From contig NZ_CP121463.1 in NCBI RefSeq assembly GCF_029690065.1, positions 2,790,001-2,854,000 of the forward strand: DNA of 64,000 nt, read 5' to 3'. Source of the DNA: Arthrobacter sp. Y-9. GTDB taxonomy: Bacteria > Actinomycetota > Actinomycetes > Actinomycetales > Micrococcaceae. The position numbers and the translations under genes are program-made. Below are positions 26,162-33,552 of this stretch, in pieces (position 1 is the first letter of the stretch; the number at the start of each line of letters is the position of its first letter). The notes below the pieces were generated by a model. That model had not been told where the DNA came from. It did not search any database and saw only the letters and a program-made list of their open reading frames with translations.

Positions 26162-27172
26162 ATGGGAAGCACGGTGTGGGGCGCGGACGTCGCGCAGCTG
26201 CGCACTCTGGCGCAGACCTTCGGTAAGGCATCGGAGAATCTGCTCCAGCAGTCGAGCCAGCTGGGCCAGAGCATCAACAGCGCACAGGCATGGCAGGGCC
26301 CGGACGCGGTCCGGTTCAAGTCGGAGTGGAACAGCAGCCACCGCACGGTGCTGATGAACGCGGCGTCGGCGCTCAAGAAGCAGTCACGCTTCCTGCTCAC
26401 GCAGGCCGACGAGCAGGAGACCGCGTCGAACGCGGCCCACGGCTCCGGCGGCGGCCCGATGCCGGGCGGTCCTGGTGGGGGGCCCGGGGGTGGCGGTCCC
26501 GGGGGTGGCCCCGGTGGGAACGGTAGTCCGTTCCAGCTGGGCCCGGATTGGCTCGCGGACGGTGACAACTCACCCTTCCGCAACGGCTGGGATCTGTACA
26601 ACACGATCAAGGCATACCCTGACTTGCGGGCCGGGATCTTCGACTTGGTCAACTTCTCCAAGCAAGCGGACGGATTCAAGGACTTCTGGTCCAAGGACTT
26701 CCGGGCGATCGCCAAGGCCTTCCAGGATGAAAACTACATCAGCAAGGGTCTCAACTCGCTCTCCGAGGCCTACAGTGGAGACGCCCGCAACCTTCTGAAC
26801 CTCGCCGAGGACGGCAAAGCGGCCAAGTTCTTCAGCGTCGGTGGCAAGGCGCTCGGTGGCCTCGGTGTCGGGCTCGACACACTGGACGCCTTCAACAACT
26901 TCAGCAAGGGCGAGATCGGGGAAGGCATCTACTCCTCCGTGAAAGCCGGGCTGGGGGTGGCCTGCTTCGCTCCGCCGCCCATCGGAACCGCAGCCATGGT
27001 CGCTAGTGGCGCCCTCGCCATCTACGACAACGTGCCGTTCGTGCATGATGCCGTGAACGCCACCGGCAAGGCGATCGGCGACGCTGCCGTAGGAGCCTGG
27101 AATGCGGGCGGGAAGGCCCTTGACGCTGCCGGCAAGGGATTGAAGAAGCTCGGCGGTTTCCTTGGTTTATGA
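26162..27172 (+). CDS. WXG100 fusion protein with glycine-rich C-terminal domain (candidate type VII effector)
   Basis: The 336-residue protein has an N-terminal WXG100 helical hairpin (about 1-90) with the turn motif W44-Q45-G46. A Gly/Pro linker (94-121) and a C-terminal region (125-336) follow. That region starts with an amphipathic helical part and then a glycine-rich hydrophobic stretch (about 227-290). It ends in an amphipathic Gly/Lys-rich tail (300-336) rich in GxxxG-like spacing. There is no nuclease, ADP-ribosyltransferase or peptidase motif. WXG100 domains mark type VII (ESX) substrates. The end resembles glycine-zipper pore formers, which is inference. The next two genes, an EspG-like protein and a small membrane protein, are tightly linked. 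Confidence 0.82.
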   Translation: MGSTVWGADVAQLRTLAQTFGKASENLLQQSSQLGQSINSAQAWQGPDAVRFKSEWNSSHRTVLMNAASALKKQSRFLLTQADEQETASNAAHGSGGGPMPGGPGGGPGGGGPGGGPGGNGSPFQLGPDWLADGDNSPFRNGWDLYNTIKAYPDLRAGIFDLVNFSKQADGFKDFWSKDFRAIAKAFQDENYISKGLNSLSEAYSGDARNLLNLAEDGKAAKFFSVGGKALGGLGVGLDTLDAFNNFSKGEIGEGIYSSVKAGLGVACFAPPPIGTAAMVASGALAIYDNVPFVHDAVNATGKAIGDAAVGAWNAGGKALDAAGKGLKKLGGFLGL

Positions 27173-27195
27173 CGCACTGACTGGAGAAGAGAACG

Positions 27196-27834
27196 ATGAC
27201 TGAACACACCGAATCCCAGACCCAGCCGGACACCATCGGTTATGGGTTCGCCGAAATCGCGACGCTGGCCGCCATGGTTCCCAGCGAAGCGACGACCGCG
27301 AGTGCTGAGGCACTGCGTGTCTCGGAGTACGTCGGCAACCCCGACATGGTCGCAGCGGGTGCGTCGTCGCTCGTCGCCCGTGGTCTGGCCACTGTCGAAG
27401 CGGGTGGGGACATCGCCGTGTCCGGGCCCACCGCAGCGGTGGCCGCGGCGCTGTCCTCCGCCACGCGCCGCATGGAGATCTCCCTGATCACCGAGGAGCT
27501 GACGGACAGCGTGATCGGGATCGAAAGCCCCGACCTACACCTCCTCTTCCAGCCCCGTGCATACCTGACCTGGTGGGCCATGGCTCAGCGTCCCGGCCTC
27601 TCCGGCGCGGAAGCCGACTTCTTCATCGTTCGGGAACACCTCCGCGTTCATCCCCGGGGCGGTGCCACTGTCCGTCGGCGAGAAGATGCCAGCGGTCGAA
27701 CCCTTTACATCAAGAACGGGAACGGTTCCTGGACCATCGGGCTGTCCACTGCCGCCGACGACGATGTCACGGAGACAGCGGGTCTGGACGATGCAGCGCT
27801 CCTGGCACAGATCCGGCTCATCCGGCAGGACTGA
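27196..27834 (+). CDS. EspG-like candidate chaperone of the WXG100 protein
   Basis: This 212-residue soluble protein starts 24 bases after the WXG100 gene (GGAGAAG upstream) and is paralogous to the product of 21591-22211. Its first half alternates helix and strand patterns like EspG (AAGASSLVARGLATVEAGG). The second half carries HLLFQPRAYLTWWAMAQ and a long hydrophilic beta-rich end. EspG proteins bind the exposed tip of specific ESX substrates in the cytosol and keep them export-ready. The gene order supports the same role here, but homology is only at pattern level. Confidence 0.72.
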   Translation: MTEHTESQTQPDTIGYGFAEIATLAAMVPSEATTASAEALRVSEYVGNPDMVAAGASSLVARGLATVEAGGDIAVSGPTAAVAAALSSATRRMEISLITEELTDSVIGIESPDLHLLFQPRAYLTWWAMAQRPGLSGAEADFFIVREHLRVHPRGGATVRRREDASGRTLYIKNGNGSWTIGLSTAADDDVTETAGLDDAALLAQIRLIRQD

Positions 27835-27839
27835 TTGAC

Positions 27840-28244
27840 TTGGCGTTCAGCAATGACCGCGAGCGTCACAACGACGAGGTGATCAAGGAGCACAAGGCTG
27901 CCCTCGCCCGCGGCGAGAAGCGCGTTCTGCGGCACACCAAGGACCAGGGGCTGCGCAGCTACCCCGCGGATGAGATCGGGTTCTCTCCTGGGCGCGGGCA
28001 CCCCCAGGTCAGCACTTGGTGGGGCATGGGGATCCTCTTCTGCTTCATGGTGCTGCTCGGTCTCGGCACTCTGGTCGTCCTGTTCGTCGTCCTCGCGAAC
28101 GGCGGCCCGGCCCCCTGGGGAATCCTTGTGGTGACCGCCTTCGCCGCCCTCCTGAGCTGGTATTTCTTCGGCATGGCGCGGGACGAATACCGGGCGAGGA
28201 AAGTCCGCCGGAGCCGCGGCGCTCCTGAACCCAGCGATCGCTGA
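27840..28244 (+). CDS. Small membrane protein, candidate immunity partner
   Basis: A frame from TTG 27840 encodes 134 residues: a basic, charged N-terminus of about 58 residues, two membrane helices (about 60-86 and 90-112) and a basic tail. The TTG lies 5 bases after the EspG-like stop, with CAGGA about 9 bases upstream. No ATG or GTG is available before the first helix. I do not recognise a family. In three-gene toxin cassettes, a small membrane protein in the last position commonly protects against a membrane-active toxin. Here that is only inference. Confidence 0.68.
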   Translation: MAFSNDRERHNDEVIKEHKAALARGEKRVLRHTKDQGLRSYPADEIGFSPGRGHPQVSTWWGMGILFCFMVLLGLGTLVVLFVVLANGGPAPWGILVVTAFAALLSWYFFGMARDEYRARKVRRSRGAPEPSDR

Positions 28245-28299
28245 CGACGTCCGTCCACCGTCATCCGCTGTAGGCGCTGTCGCTTGCTGGAATCGGGGA

Positions 28300-28382
28300 T
28301 TTCTGCGCCCCAGTTTCTTTTGTGCGCTCCAATTGAGGCGCACAAAAGAAATTGGGGCGCAGAAAACAAACTGGGGCGCAGA
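28300..28382. repeat. 28-bp inverted repeat plus a third half copy
   Basis: The left arm 28300-28327 (starting TTTCTGCGCCCCAG) and right arm 28338-28365 pair with one mismatch around a 10-base loop. A third copy of the outer half, CTGGGGCGCAGAT, follows in direct orientation at 28371-28383. It lies downstream of the WXG100 cassette and can act as a terminator. The extra copy suggests that the hairpin arose from a repeat unit. Confidence 0.75.
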
Positions 28383-28525
28383 TCCCGGTGACGCACCCGG
28401 AACCGCCGGCCCGCGCCACACCCGCCCGGCCCCGCCACGCCCCCAACCACCCGCCGTCGTGCGCTTCCACACCGTTCCCAACGCCCGTGTGACGTAACCG
28501 GCGGAAACGCGGGCGTCTTTCCCCG

Positions 28526-28531
28526 TAAAAT
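28526..28531 (+). promoter_or_regulatory. Leaderless -10 box of asd
   Basis: TAAAAT occupies -12 to -7 relative to ATG 28538, and no Shine-Dalgarno sequence precedes the start. The transcript would begin at the ATG. Confidence 0.65.
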
Positions 28532-28537
28532 CAGGTC

Positions 28538-29668
28538 ATGACTAACGCAGCCGTGCCTTCCGTAGGTTTTGTCGGGTGGCGTGGCATGGTCGGTTCCGTC
28601 CTCATGCAGCGCATGCAGGAAGAGAATGACTTTGCCAGCCTGAACCCCGTCTTCTTCTCCACCTCCAACGCAGGTGGTGCCGCCCCGTCCTTCGCTGAGG
28701 GCGCCGGCACGCTGGAAGACGCGTTCGACATCGACACCCTGGCGAAGCTGCCGATCATCGTCACCGCTCAGGGCGGCGACTACACGAAGCAGGTCCACAC
28801 CGCGCTGCGCTCGCGCGGCTGGGACGGCCTGTGGATCGACGCCGCCTCGACGCTGCGCATGAACGACGACTCGATCATCGTCCTGGATCCCATCAACCGT
28901 GACGTCATCGACCGCGGGCTGGAATCCGGCGTGAAGGACTTCATCGGCGGCAACTGCACCGTGTCGTGCATGCTCATGGGCCTGGGCGGCCTGTTCAAGA
29001 ACAACCTGGTCGAGTGGGGCACGTCCATGACGTATCAGGCGGCCTCGGGCGGCGGCGCGCGGCACATGCGAGAGCTGCTCAACCAGTTCGGCACGCTGAA
29101 CGCCGAGGTCAGCAGCGAACTGCAGGACCCGGCGTCGGTGATCCTGGAGATCGACCGCAAGGTGCTCGCCCACCAGCGCGACGGCGTGGACGCCGCCCAG
29201 TTCGGTGTGCCGCTCGCCGGCTCGCTCATCCCCTGGATCGACTCGGACCTCGGCAACGGCCAGAGCCGCGAGGAGTGGAAGGCCGGGGTGGAGACCAACA
29301 AGATCCTCGGCACCACCGACGCGGACCGCATCATCATGGACGGCCTCTGCGTGCGCATCGGCGCCATGCGCTCCCACTCGCAGGCGCTCACCCTCAAGCT
29401 CCGCGAGGACCTCTCCGTCGAGGAGATCGAGAAGATCATCGACGCCGATAACGAATGGGCCACGGTCGTTCCCAACGTCAAGGAGGCGTCCATGAACGAC
29501 CTCACTCCCGTCGCCGCCTCGGGCACGCTGAACATCCCGGTCGGCCGCATCCGCAAGATGGAGATGGGCCCGGAGTACATCAGCGCCTTCACCGTGGGTG
29601 ACCAGCTCCTCTGGGGCGCCGCCGAACCGCTGCGCCGCATGGTCAGCATCGCGACCGGCCGTCTCTGA
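28538..29668 (+). CDS. asd: Aspartate-semialdehyde dehydrogenase, enterobacterial type
   Basis: The 376-residue enzyme makes aspartate 4-semialdehyde from aspartyl phosphate, for lysine/diaminopimelate, threonine and methionine synthesis. It matches the E. coli-type Asd almost throughout: NADP motif [18 protein letters not shown], catalytic cysteine C140 in [29 protein letters not shown], and the HIS-containing [11 protein letters not shown]. The more usual actinobacterial Asd is the shorter Corynebacterium/Mycobacterium type, so this is the other subfamily. No lysC adjoins it. A terminator hairpin follows. Confidence 0.95.
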   Translation: MTNAAVPSVGFVGWRGMVGSVLMQRMQEENDFASLNPVFFSTSNAGGAAPSFAEGAGTLEDAFDIDTLAKLPIIVTAQGGDYTKQVHTALRSRGWDGLWIDAASTLRMNDDSIIVLDPINRDVIDRGLESGVKDFIGGNCTVSCMLMGLGGLFKNNLVEWGTSMTYQAASGGGARHMRELLNQFGTLNAEVSSELQDPASVILEIDRKVLAHQRDGVDAAQFGVPLAGSLIPWIDSDLGNGQSREEWKAGVETNKILGTTDADRIIMDGLCVRIGAMRSHSQALTLKLREDLSVEEIEKIIDADNEWATVVPNVKEASMNDLTPVAASGTLNIPVGRIRKMEMGPEYISAFTVGDQLLWGAAEPLRRMVSIATGRL

Positions 29669-29691
29669 CGGTTCCAGCTTCCCCGCGTCAC

Positions 29692-29729
29692 CGGAAGGCG
29701 CGGATTCCTGCGGGAGTCCGCGCCTTCCG
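29692..29729 (+). terminator. asd terminator
   Basis: CGGAAGGCGCGGA (29692-29704) pairs perfectly with TCCGCGCCTTCCG (29717-29729) around a 12-base loop, 24 bases after the asd stop. Confidence 0.82.
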
Positions 29730-29930
29730 TCGTTTCCGGTGGCAGCCTTTCCTTTCCGGGCGCGACGACGGCGGCGGGGCGCGGCGTCCGGCGCTGCGGT
29801 CTGGGGGTGCGGTCTGAGGGGTACGGGCGTCCCGCGGGGCGGCGCAGCGGTCTTCGGCTCTGTGCATAACTCCGTCCACAAGAAAGCCCCGGTGCTGTGC
29901 TTGCTCCTCCGGTCATGCCACGATGGAGCC

Positions 29931-31085
29931 ATGAACCTGCCCACGCCTGAGCTGCCCCGTCCCGATGTCGATCCCGATGGCCTGCTGGAGTACTCGGTGG
30001 TCTTCACGGACCGGTCCCTGAACCACATGTCCCAGCGCTTCATCACCGCGATGCAGCAGACGCTCGAGATCCTCCGCACCGCATGCTCCGCGAACGCCGT
30101 CGCTCTCGTCAACGGCGGAGGGAGCTACGCCATGGAGGCTGTCGCCCGGCACTTCGCCGCGGGCGCGCACGCCCTGGTGGTGCGCAATGGGCTCTTCTCC
30201 TACCGCTGGTCCCAGATCCTCGACGCCGGTTCCATCGCCTCCGGCGTCACGGTCTGCACCGCGCGCCCGGACGGCGAGGGCGCGCAGGAGGCGTGGAGCC
30301 CTGCCCCACTCGACGAGGTCGTAGCCGCCATCCGTGCCGAGCGGCCCGCCGTCGTGTTCGCCCCGCATGTCGAGACGGCGGCCGGCATGGTCCTCCCGGA
30401 CGAGTACGTCCGGGGCCTCGCCGACGCCGTGCACGAGGTGGGCGGCGTGCTGGTGCTCGACTGCATCGCCTCCGGCGCCCTGCTCGTGGACATGGAGGCG
30501 CTCGGGGTGGACGTCCTGCTCAGCGCCCCGCAGAAGGGCTGGAGCGGCTCCCCCGGCGTCGGCTACGTCATGCTCAGCAGGACGGCTCGGGAATTCGTGG
30601 AATCCCGCGCGTCGACGAGTTTCGCCCTCGACCTGCGGACCTGGCTCACCATCTCCGAGGCCTACCGCGAGGGCCGAGCTGCGTATCACGCGACGATGCC
30701 GACGGACACGATCGTGCGGAACCTCGCCCAGATGATCGAGACGCGGGACCGCGGCTACACGGAACTGCGGACGGCTCAGGAAGAGCTCGGGAGGCGGGTC
30801 CGGGAGCTTCTCGCGGAGCGCGGGCTGCCGTCGGTGGCGTCCTCGGAGTTCGCGGCGCCGAGTGTCGTGGTCGTGCACACCACCGACCCCGAGCTGAAGT
30901 CCGGAGCCCGCTTCGGGCAGGAGGGCGTTCAGGTGGCGGCCGGTGTGCCGCTGCACTGCGGAGAGCCGGAGGACTTCTCCACGTTCCGTGTCGGGCTGTT
31001 CGGGCTGGACAAGCTCGGTGACGTCGACGGCACGGTCGAGCGGCTGCGCGCTGCCCTGGACCGCATGGGAATCCAGCCGGCCTAG
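29931..31085 (+). CDS. Class V aminotransferase
   Basis: This 384-residue PLP enzyme is of fold type I, class V (serine-glyoxylate/alanine-glyoxylate/CsdA relatives). The PLP lysine is K202 in LLSAPQKGWSGSPGVGYV. The cofactor-ring aspartate is in VLVLDCIASG and a Gly-rich phosphate cup lies at NGGGSYAMEA. The QKGWSGSPGVG segment resembles alanine-glyoxylate-type enzymes more than cysteine desulfurases, as no active cysteine loop is seen. The substrate is unknown. ATG 29931 has GGAG just upstream, and a CACGAT at -12 to -7 may be a weak leaderless -10. It is a single gene, not an operon member. Confidence 0.88.
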   Translation: MNLPTPELPRPDVDPDGLLEYSVVFTDRSLNHMSQRFITAMQQTLEILRTACSANAVALVNGGGSYAMEAVARHFAAGAHALVVRNGLFSYRWSQILDAGSIASGVTVCTARPDGEGAQEAWSPAPLDEVVAAIRAERPAVVFAPHVETAAGMVLPDEYVRGLADAVHEVGGVLVLDCIASGALLVDMEALGVDVLLSAPQKGWSGSPGVGYVMLSRTAREFVESRASTSFALDLRTWLTISEAYREGRAAYHATMPTDTIVRNLAQMIETRDRGYTELRTAQEELGRRVRELLAERGLPSVASSEFAAPSVVVVHTTDPELKSGARFGQEGVQVAAGVPLHCGEPEDFSTFRVGLFGLDKLGDVDGTVERLRAALDRMGIQPA

Positions 31086-31181
31086 GGCATCACGCGGCCG
31101 GCCTCCGACATCACGCTCCCGAGATCCACGTGAGCGGCTAGGATCGGAGCCATCAGTCGACGTCACGCACAGGGGATTGCC

Positions 31182-31829
31182 ATGACCCGCACCGCACTTT
31201 CAGCACGCACCGCACTTTCATCTCGCGCCGCAGCCGCGGGTCTATTGATCGCTCTCACGGTCGCGGGTTGCTCCGCACCACAGGCCTCGGACTCAGAGAC
31301 GACGGCGCCCTCCGCGAGTGGCTCGCGGGAGATCACTGCGGACAGCAGCTGCGCCGCCGGCGAGGACGTCGTGATCTCAGCGAAGAACTCCTCGGCCGTC
31401 CTCACCGGCGACTGCGGGACGGTGACCCTTTCCGGGAGCGATGTTCACGCGAACATCGATTCAGCGAAGAAGCTCGTGGTCACCGGGTCCGGCGCCGCGG
31501 TCATCGGCAAGAAGTGGGATGCGGTCGAGACGACGGGCGCCAAGGCGAGTCTCAACGCCGACGAGATCGCCACGCTGACCGTGTCCGGCGCGGACACCAC
31601 GGTGACCCTCAGCCGGAAAGCCGGGAAGGTCACGCTCGGGGCCGACGGCGGCTCGCTGAACGCCCACGACGTCCAGGCCCTCACGGTGACCGGAGACCGC
31701 AACACGGTTGTCCTCAGCGGCACCCTGAGCGGGCTGACCGTCAGCGGGGACACGAACACCTTCAACTGGTCCTCCGGCGTCAAGCTTCCCGGCTCGGACA
31801 CCGGGAAGGACAACACCTACACCCGCTGA
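31182..31829 (+). CDS. DUF3060 lipoprotein
   Basis: This 215-residue secreted lipoprotein has a basic N-terminus, a hydrophobic helix and the lipobox LTVAGC (Cys about 30). A Ser/Thr-rich linker follows. The mature domain of short repeated beta segments (VTLSGSDVHANIDSAKKLVV, LTVSGADTTVTLS, LTVTGDRNTVVLSG, LTVSGDTNTFNWSSG) is the DUF3060 right-handed beta repeat. It is anchored outside the membrane; the role is unknown. A TAGGAT -10 box lies at 31139-31144 and GGGGA before the ATG. Its last 13 bases overlap the convergent AlkZ-like gene. Confidence 0.87.
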   Translation: MTRTALSARTALSSRAAAAGLLIALTVAGCSAPQASDSETTAPSASGSREITADSSCAAGEDVVISAKNSSAVLTGDCGTVTLSGSDVHANIDSAKKLVVTGSGAAVIGKKWDAVETTGAKASLNADEIATLTVSGADTTVTLSRKAGKVTLGADGGSLNAHDVQALTVTGDRNTVVLSGTLSGLTVSGDTNTFNWSSGVKLPGSDTGKDNTYTR

Positions 31830-32956
31830 GTGCCCATGAACCGCTGGTAGGCGGCCGCTCGCGCCGCGCTCGAACGGTGCGGCCGGGCGCCGGCCCCATC
31901 GAACGGTTCAAGGACGACGGCGCCGCGCGAGTCGGTGGACCACGTCCCGTCCGTCACGCCGCCACTCATCATCGTGCGCTTGAACATGCCGTTGCCGCCG
32001 GGCACGATCAGGTCGAAGTGGTCACGGGCGAGAACGGGAGTGCGGTCCGTGTACCCGAGGATGTACTCGTCGAACCCGGCGAGCACGTGGAACGACCGCG
32101 CACCCGGCAGCGGCTCGCCGTCCCTGGCGTCCAACCAAGCCGCCGTCTCCGCGCTGAGCAGCCAGCCGCCTTCGTACTCGCGCACCCGGTCGCCGAGACG
32201 AAGCTGCGCCGCACGGCACGGGCCGAGGGGCAGGCCGGTCCACCAGGCGAAGTCGCGGATGGTCGCGGGGCCGTGGCTGCGGACATAACGTTCCAGCAGA
32301 TCGTCGAGGGCGTCCTCCACGGACAGCTCGCGCGGCGACGTGATCCACTCGTCCTGGAGCACGAAGAGGTGTTCCCTGCCGTCGGCGGGTCCCTGCACGA
32401 GAGTCCCCGTGATGGACAGGACCAGGAGCAGATGGGCGCCCCGCTGCTCCCGGGTGCCCTGCCCAGACTCCTCGAGTGCCGTGAACAGTTCAGCCCGGGT
32501 GGCGCGACCCCCGCCACGCAGGGTCCCGCGGACCACGGAGCGGGCCTTCTCCCAGTCCTCCGGGACGATGCTCAGATTCCGATGCCGGGCGGCCATGGAC
32601 TTCAGGAGACGTTCGGCGGTCAGAGCGTGGAACAGGGGGAGGTCCTGCGGGAGCAGCGTGTGCAGGGTGCCGCGCATGGGCCACGAGCGCACGATCCGGC
32701 CGTCGGCGAAAGCCTGGCGCACCGCAGCCGCGGAGGCAGCGGAGGCCTGCGCCGCCGTCGTCGCGCCACCGGTCCACCGGGCGCCGATCGACCACGGGAC
32801 CGAATACCAATCCTGCCCCTGCAGGGCGGTCATCCAGCCGACCACGTCCTCCGGGGCGTGGAAGTCGGGTCGGGGGAATCCTTCCGGCGCGGGCAGCAGC
32901 CCATGACTGAGGAGCCGGAGGCGCGGGATGTCCCGCGGAGTCAGCGTCGAGGCCAT
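31817..32956 (-). CDS. AlkZ-like winged-helix DNA-binding protein (HTH_42)
   Basis: The 379-residue protein belongs to the winged-helix DNA-binding domain family related to Streptomyces AlkZ, a DNA glycosylase that unhooks interstrand crosslinks. Family features are MTALQGQDWYS with Q46-x-Q48, matching the catalytic QxQ of AlkZ-type enzymes, then RSWPMRGTLHTLLPQDLPLF and the C-terminal LAGFDEYILGYTDR. A DNA-repair role, with uncrosslinking of alkylated DNA, is therefore plausible but inferred. ATG 32956 has a leaderless -10 (TAGGAT) at -12 to -7. The 3' end overlaps the DUF3060 gene by 13 bp. Confidence 0.87.
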   Translation of the reverse strand: MASTLTPRDIPRLRLLSHGLLPAPEGFPRPDFHAPEDVVGWMTALQGQDWYSVPWSIGARWTGGATTAAQASAASAAAVRQAFADGRIVRSWPMRGTLHTLLPQDLPLFHALTAERLLKSMAARHRNLSIVPEDWEKARSVVRGTLRGGGRATRAELFTALEESGQGTREQRGAHLLLVLSITGTLVQGPADGREHLFVLQDEWITSPRELSVEDALDDLLERYVRSHGPATIRDFAWWTGLPLGPCRAAQLRLGDRVREYEGGWLLSAETAAWLDARDGEPLPGARSFHVLAGFDEYILGYTDRTPVLARDHFDLIVPGGNGMFKRTMMSGGVTDGTWSTDSRGAVVLEPFDGAGARPHRSSAARAAAYQRFMGTQRV

Positions 32957-32962
32957 GCTGTC

Positions 32963-32968
32963 ATCCTA
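32963..32968 (-). promoter_or_regulatory. Leaderless -10 box of the AlkZ-like gene
   Basis: TAGGAT (minus strand) occupies -12 to -7 relative to ATG 32956. There is no Shine-Dalgarno sequence. Confidence 0.6.
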
Positions 32969-33009
32969 GGCACAGGGGTCCGACACCGTGCCGGCGACGC
33001 CGCACCGGA

Positions 33010-33015
33010 TAAGGT
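33010..33015 (+). promoter_or_regulatory. Leaderless -10 box of the membrane-protein gene at 33022
   Basis: TAAGGT occupies -12 to -7 relative to GTG 33022. A GGAAG between the box and the start is too close to act as a leader ribosome site if transcription starts at the GTG. Confidence 0.5.
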
Positions 33016-33021
33016 GGAAGA

Positions 33022-33498
33022 GTGACCCTGGGAGAACTCTGGCCGAACATGCGCCTGCTGAGCCGGTGCCTGGCCGTGCCCGGGTGGTTCCTGGCGTTTC
33101 TCGGGATGGGCGCGGCCCTGTTCGTGGCGATCACGTCCGGGCTGAAGGTCTCGAGCACGCTGCAGATCATCCAGGTGATCGGCTCCACGGCCGCGGCGCT
33201 CTCGATCGTCTTCCTGGCCTGCGCGGTGTTCTCGCAGCCCCTGGACAAGCCCCGCTCGGCGCGCTGGCAGCTCTCCCTCAGCAACGAGCTGCCCGTCATG
33301 GTGCGCAGCTTCTACTTCGGGGCACTCATGATGCTCTCGGGGGCCATCGCGTTCTCCGTGATCGGCCTGTTCCTTGTGGGTGGCCCCACCTCGCAGACCC
33401 TCGCCTTCAGCCAGGTCTTCCTCACGGGCGCCTGCGCCTCGGCCCTCAGCTACCTGCTCTTCAGCCGCGCCTGCTCACTGGACGAACCCGAAGCCTGA
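33022..33498 (+). CDS. Four-helix membrane protein of unknown function
   Basis: This 158-residue protein has four hydrophobic helices (about 17-38, 46-68, 95-120 and 128-148) and an acidic tail. I do not recognise the family and see no catalytic motif. The start is GTG 33022. The gene is divergent from the AlkZ-like gene (66 bp between starts) and convergent with murB across a strong terminator. Confidence 0.78.
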   Translation: MTLGELWPNMRLLSRCLAVPGWFLAFLGMGAALFVAITSGLKVSSTLQIIQVIGSTAAALSIVFLACAVFSQPLDKPRSARWQLSLSNELPVMVRSFYFGALMMLSGAIAFSVIGLFLVGGPTSQTLAFSQVFLTGACASALSYLLFSRACSLDEPEA

Positions 33499-33508
33499 CT
33501 CCCCTCCC

Positions 33509-33542
33509 ATCGGCTGTCCCCACCGGCGTGGGGACAGCCGAT
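33509..33542. terminator. Bidirectional terminator between 33498 and murB
   Basis: Perfect 15-bp stem: ATCGGCTGTCCCCAC (33509-33523) and its complement (33528-33542) with a 4-base loop, lying between two converging genes. Confidence 0.85.
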
Positions 33543-33552
33543 CGAGTGAGGG

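Larger units (their letters stand above)
28245..28537. other. Intergenic region with long hairpin before asd
   Basis: There is no coding frame that I can support. The region holds the 28-bp-armed hairpin and its extra half repeat (28300-28382). A Pro/His-coding-like C-rich stretch follows, then the asd promoter at its 3' end. The hairpin probably terminates the WXG100 cassette. Confidence 0.6.
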
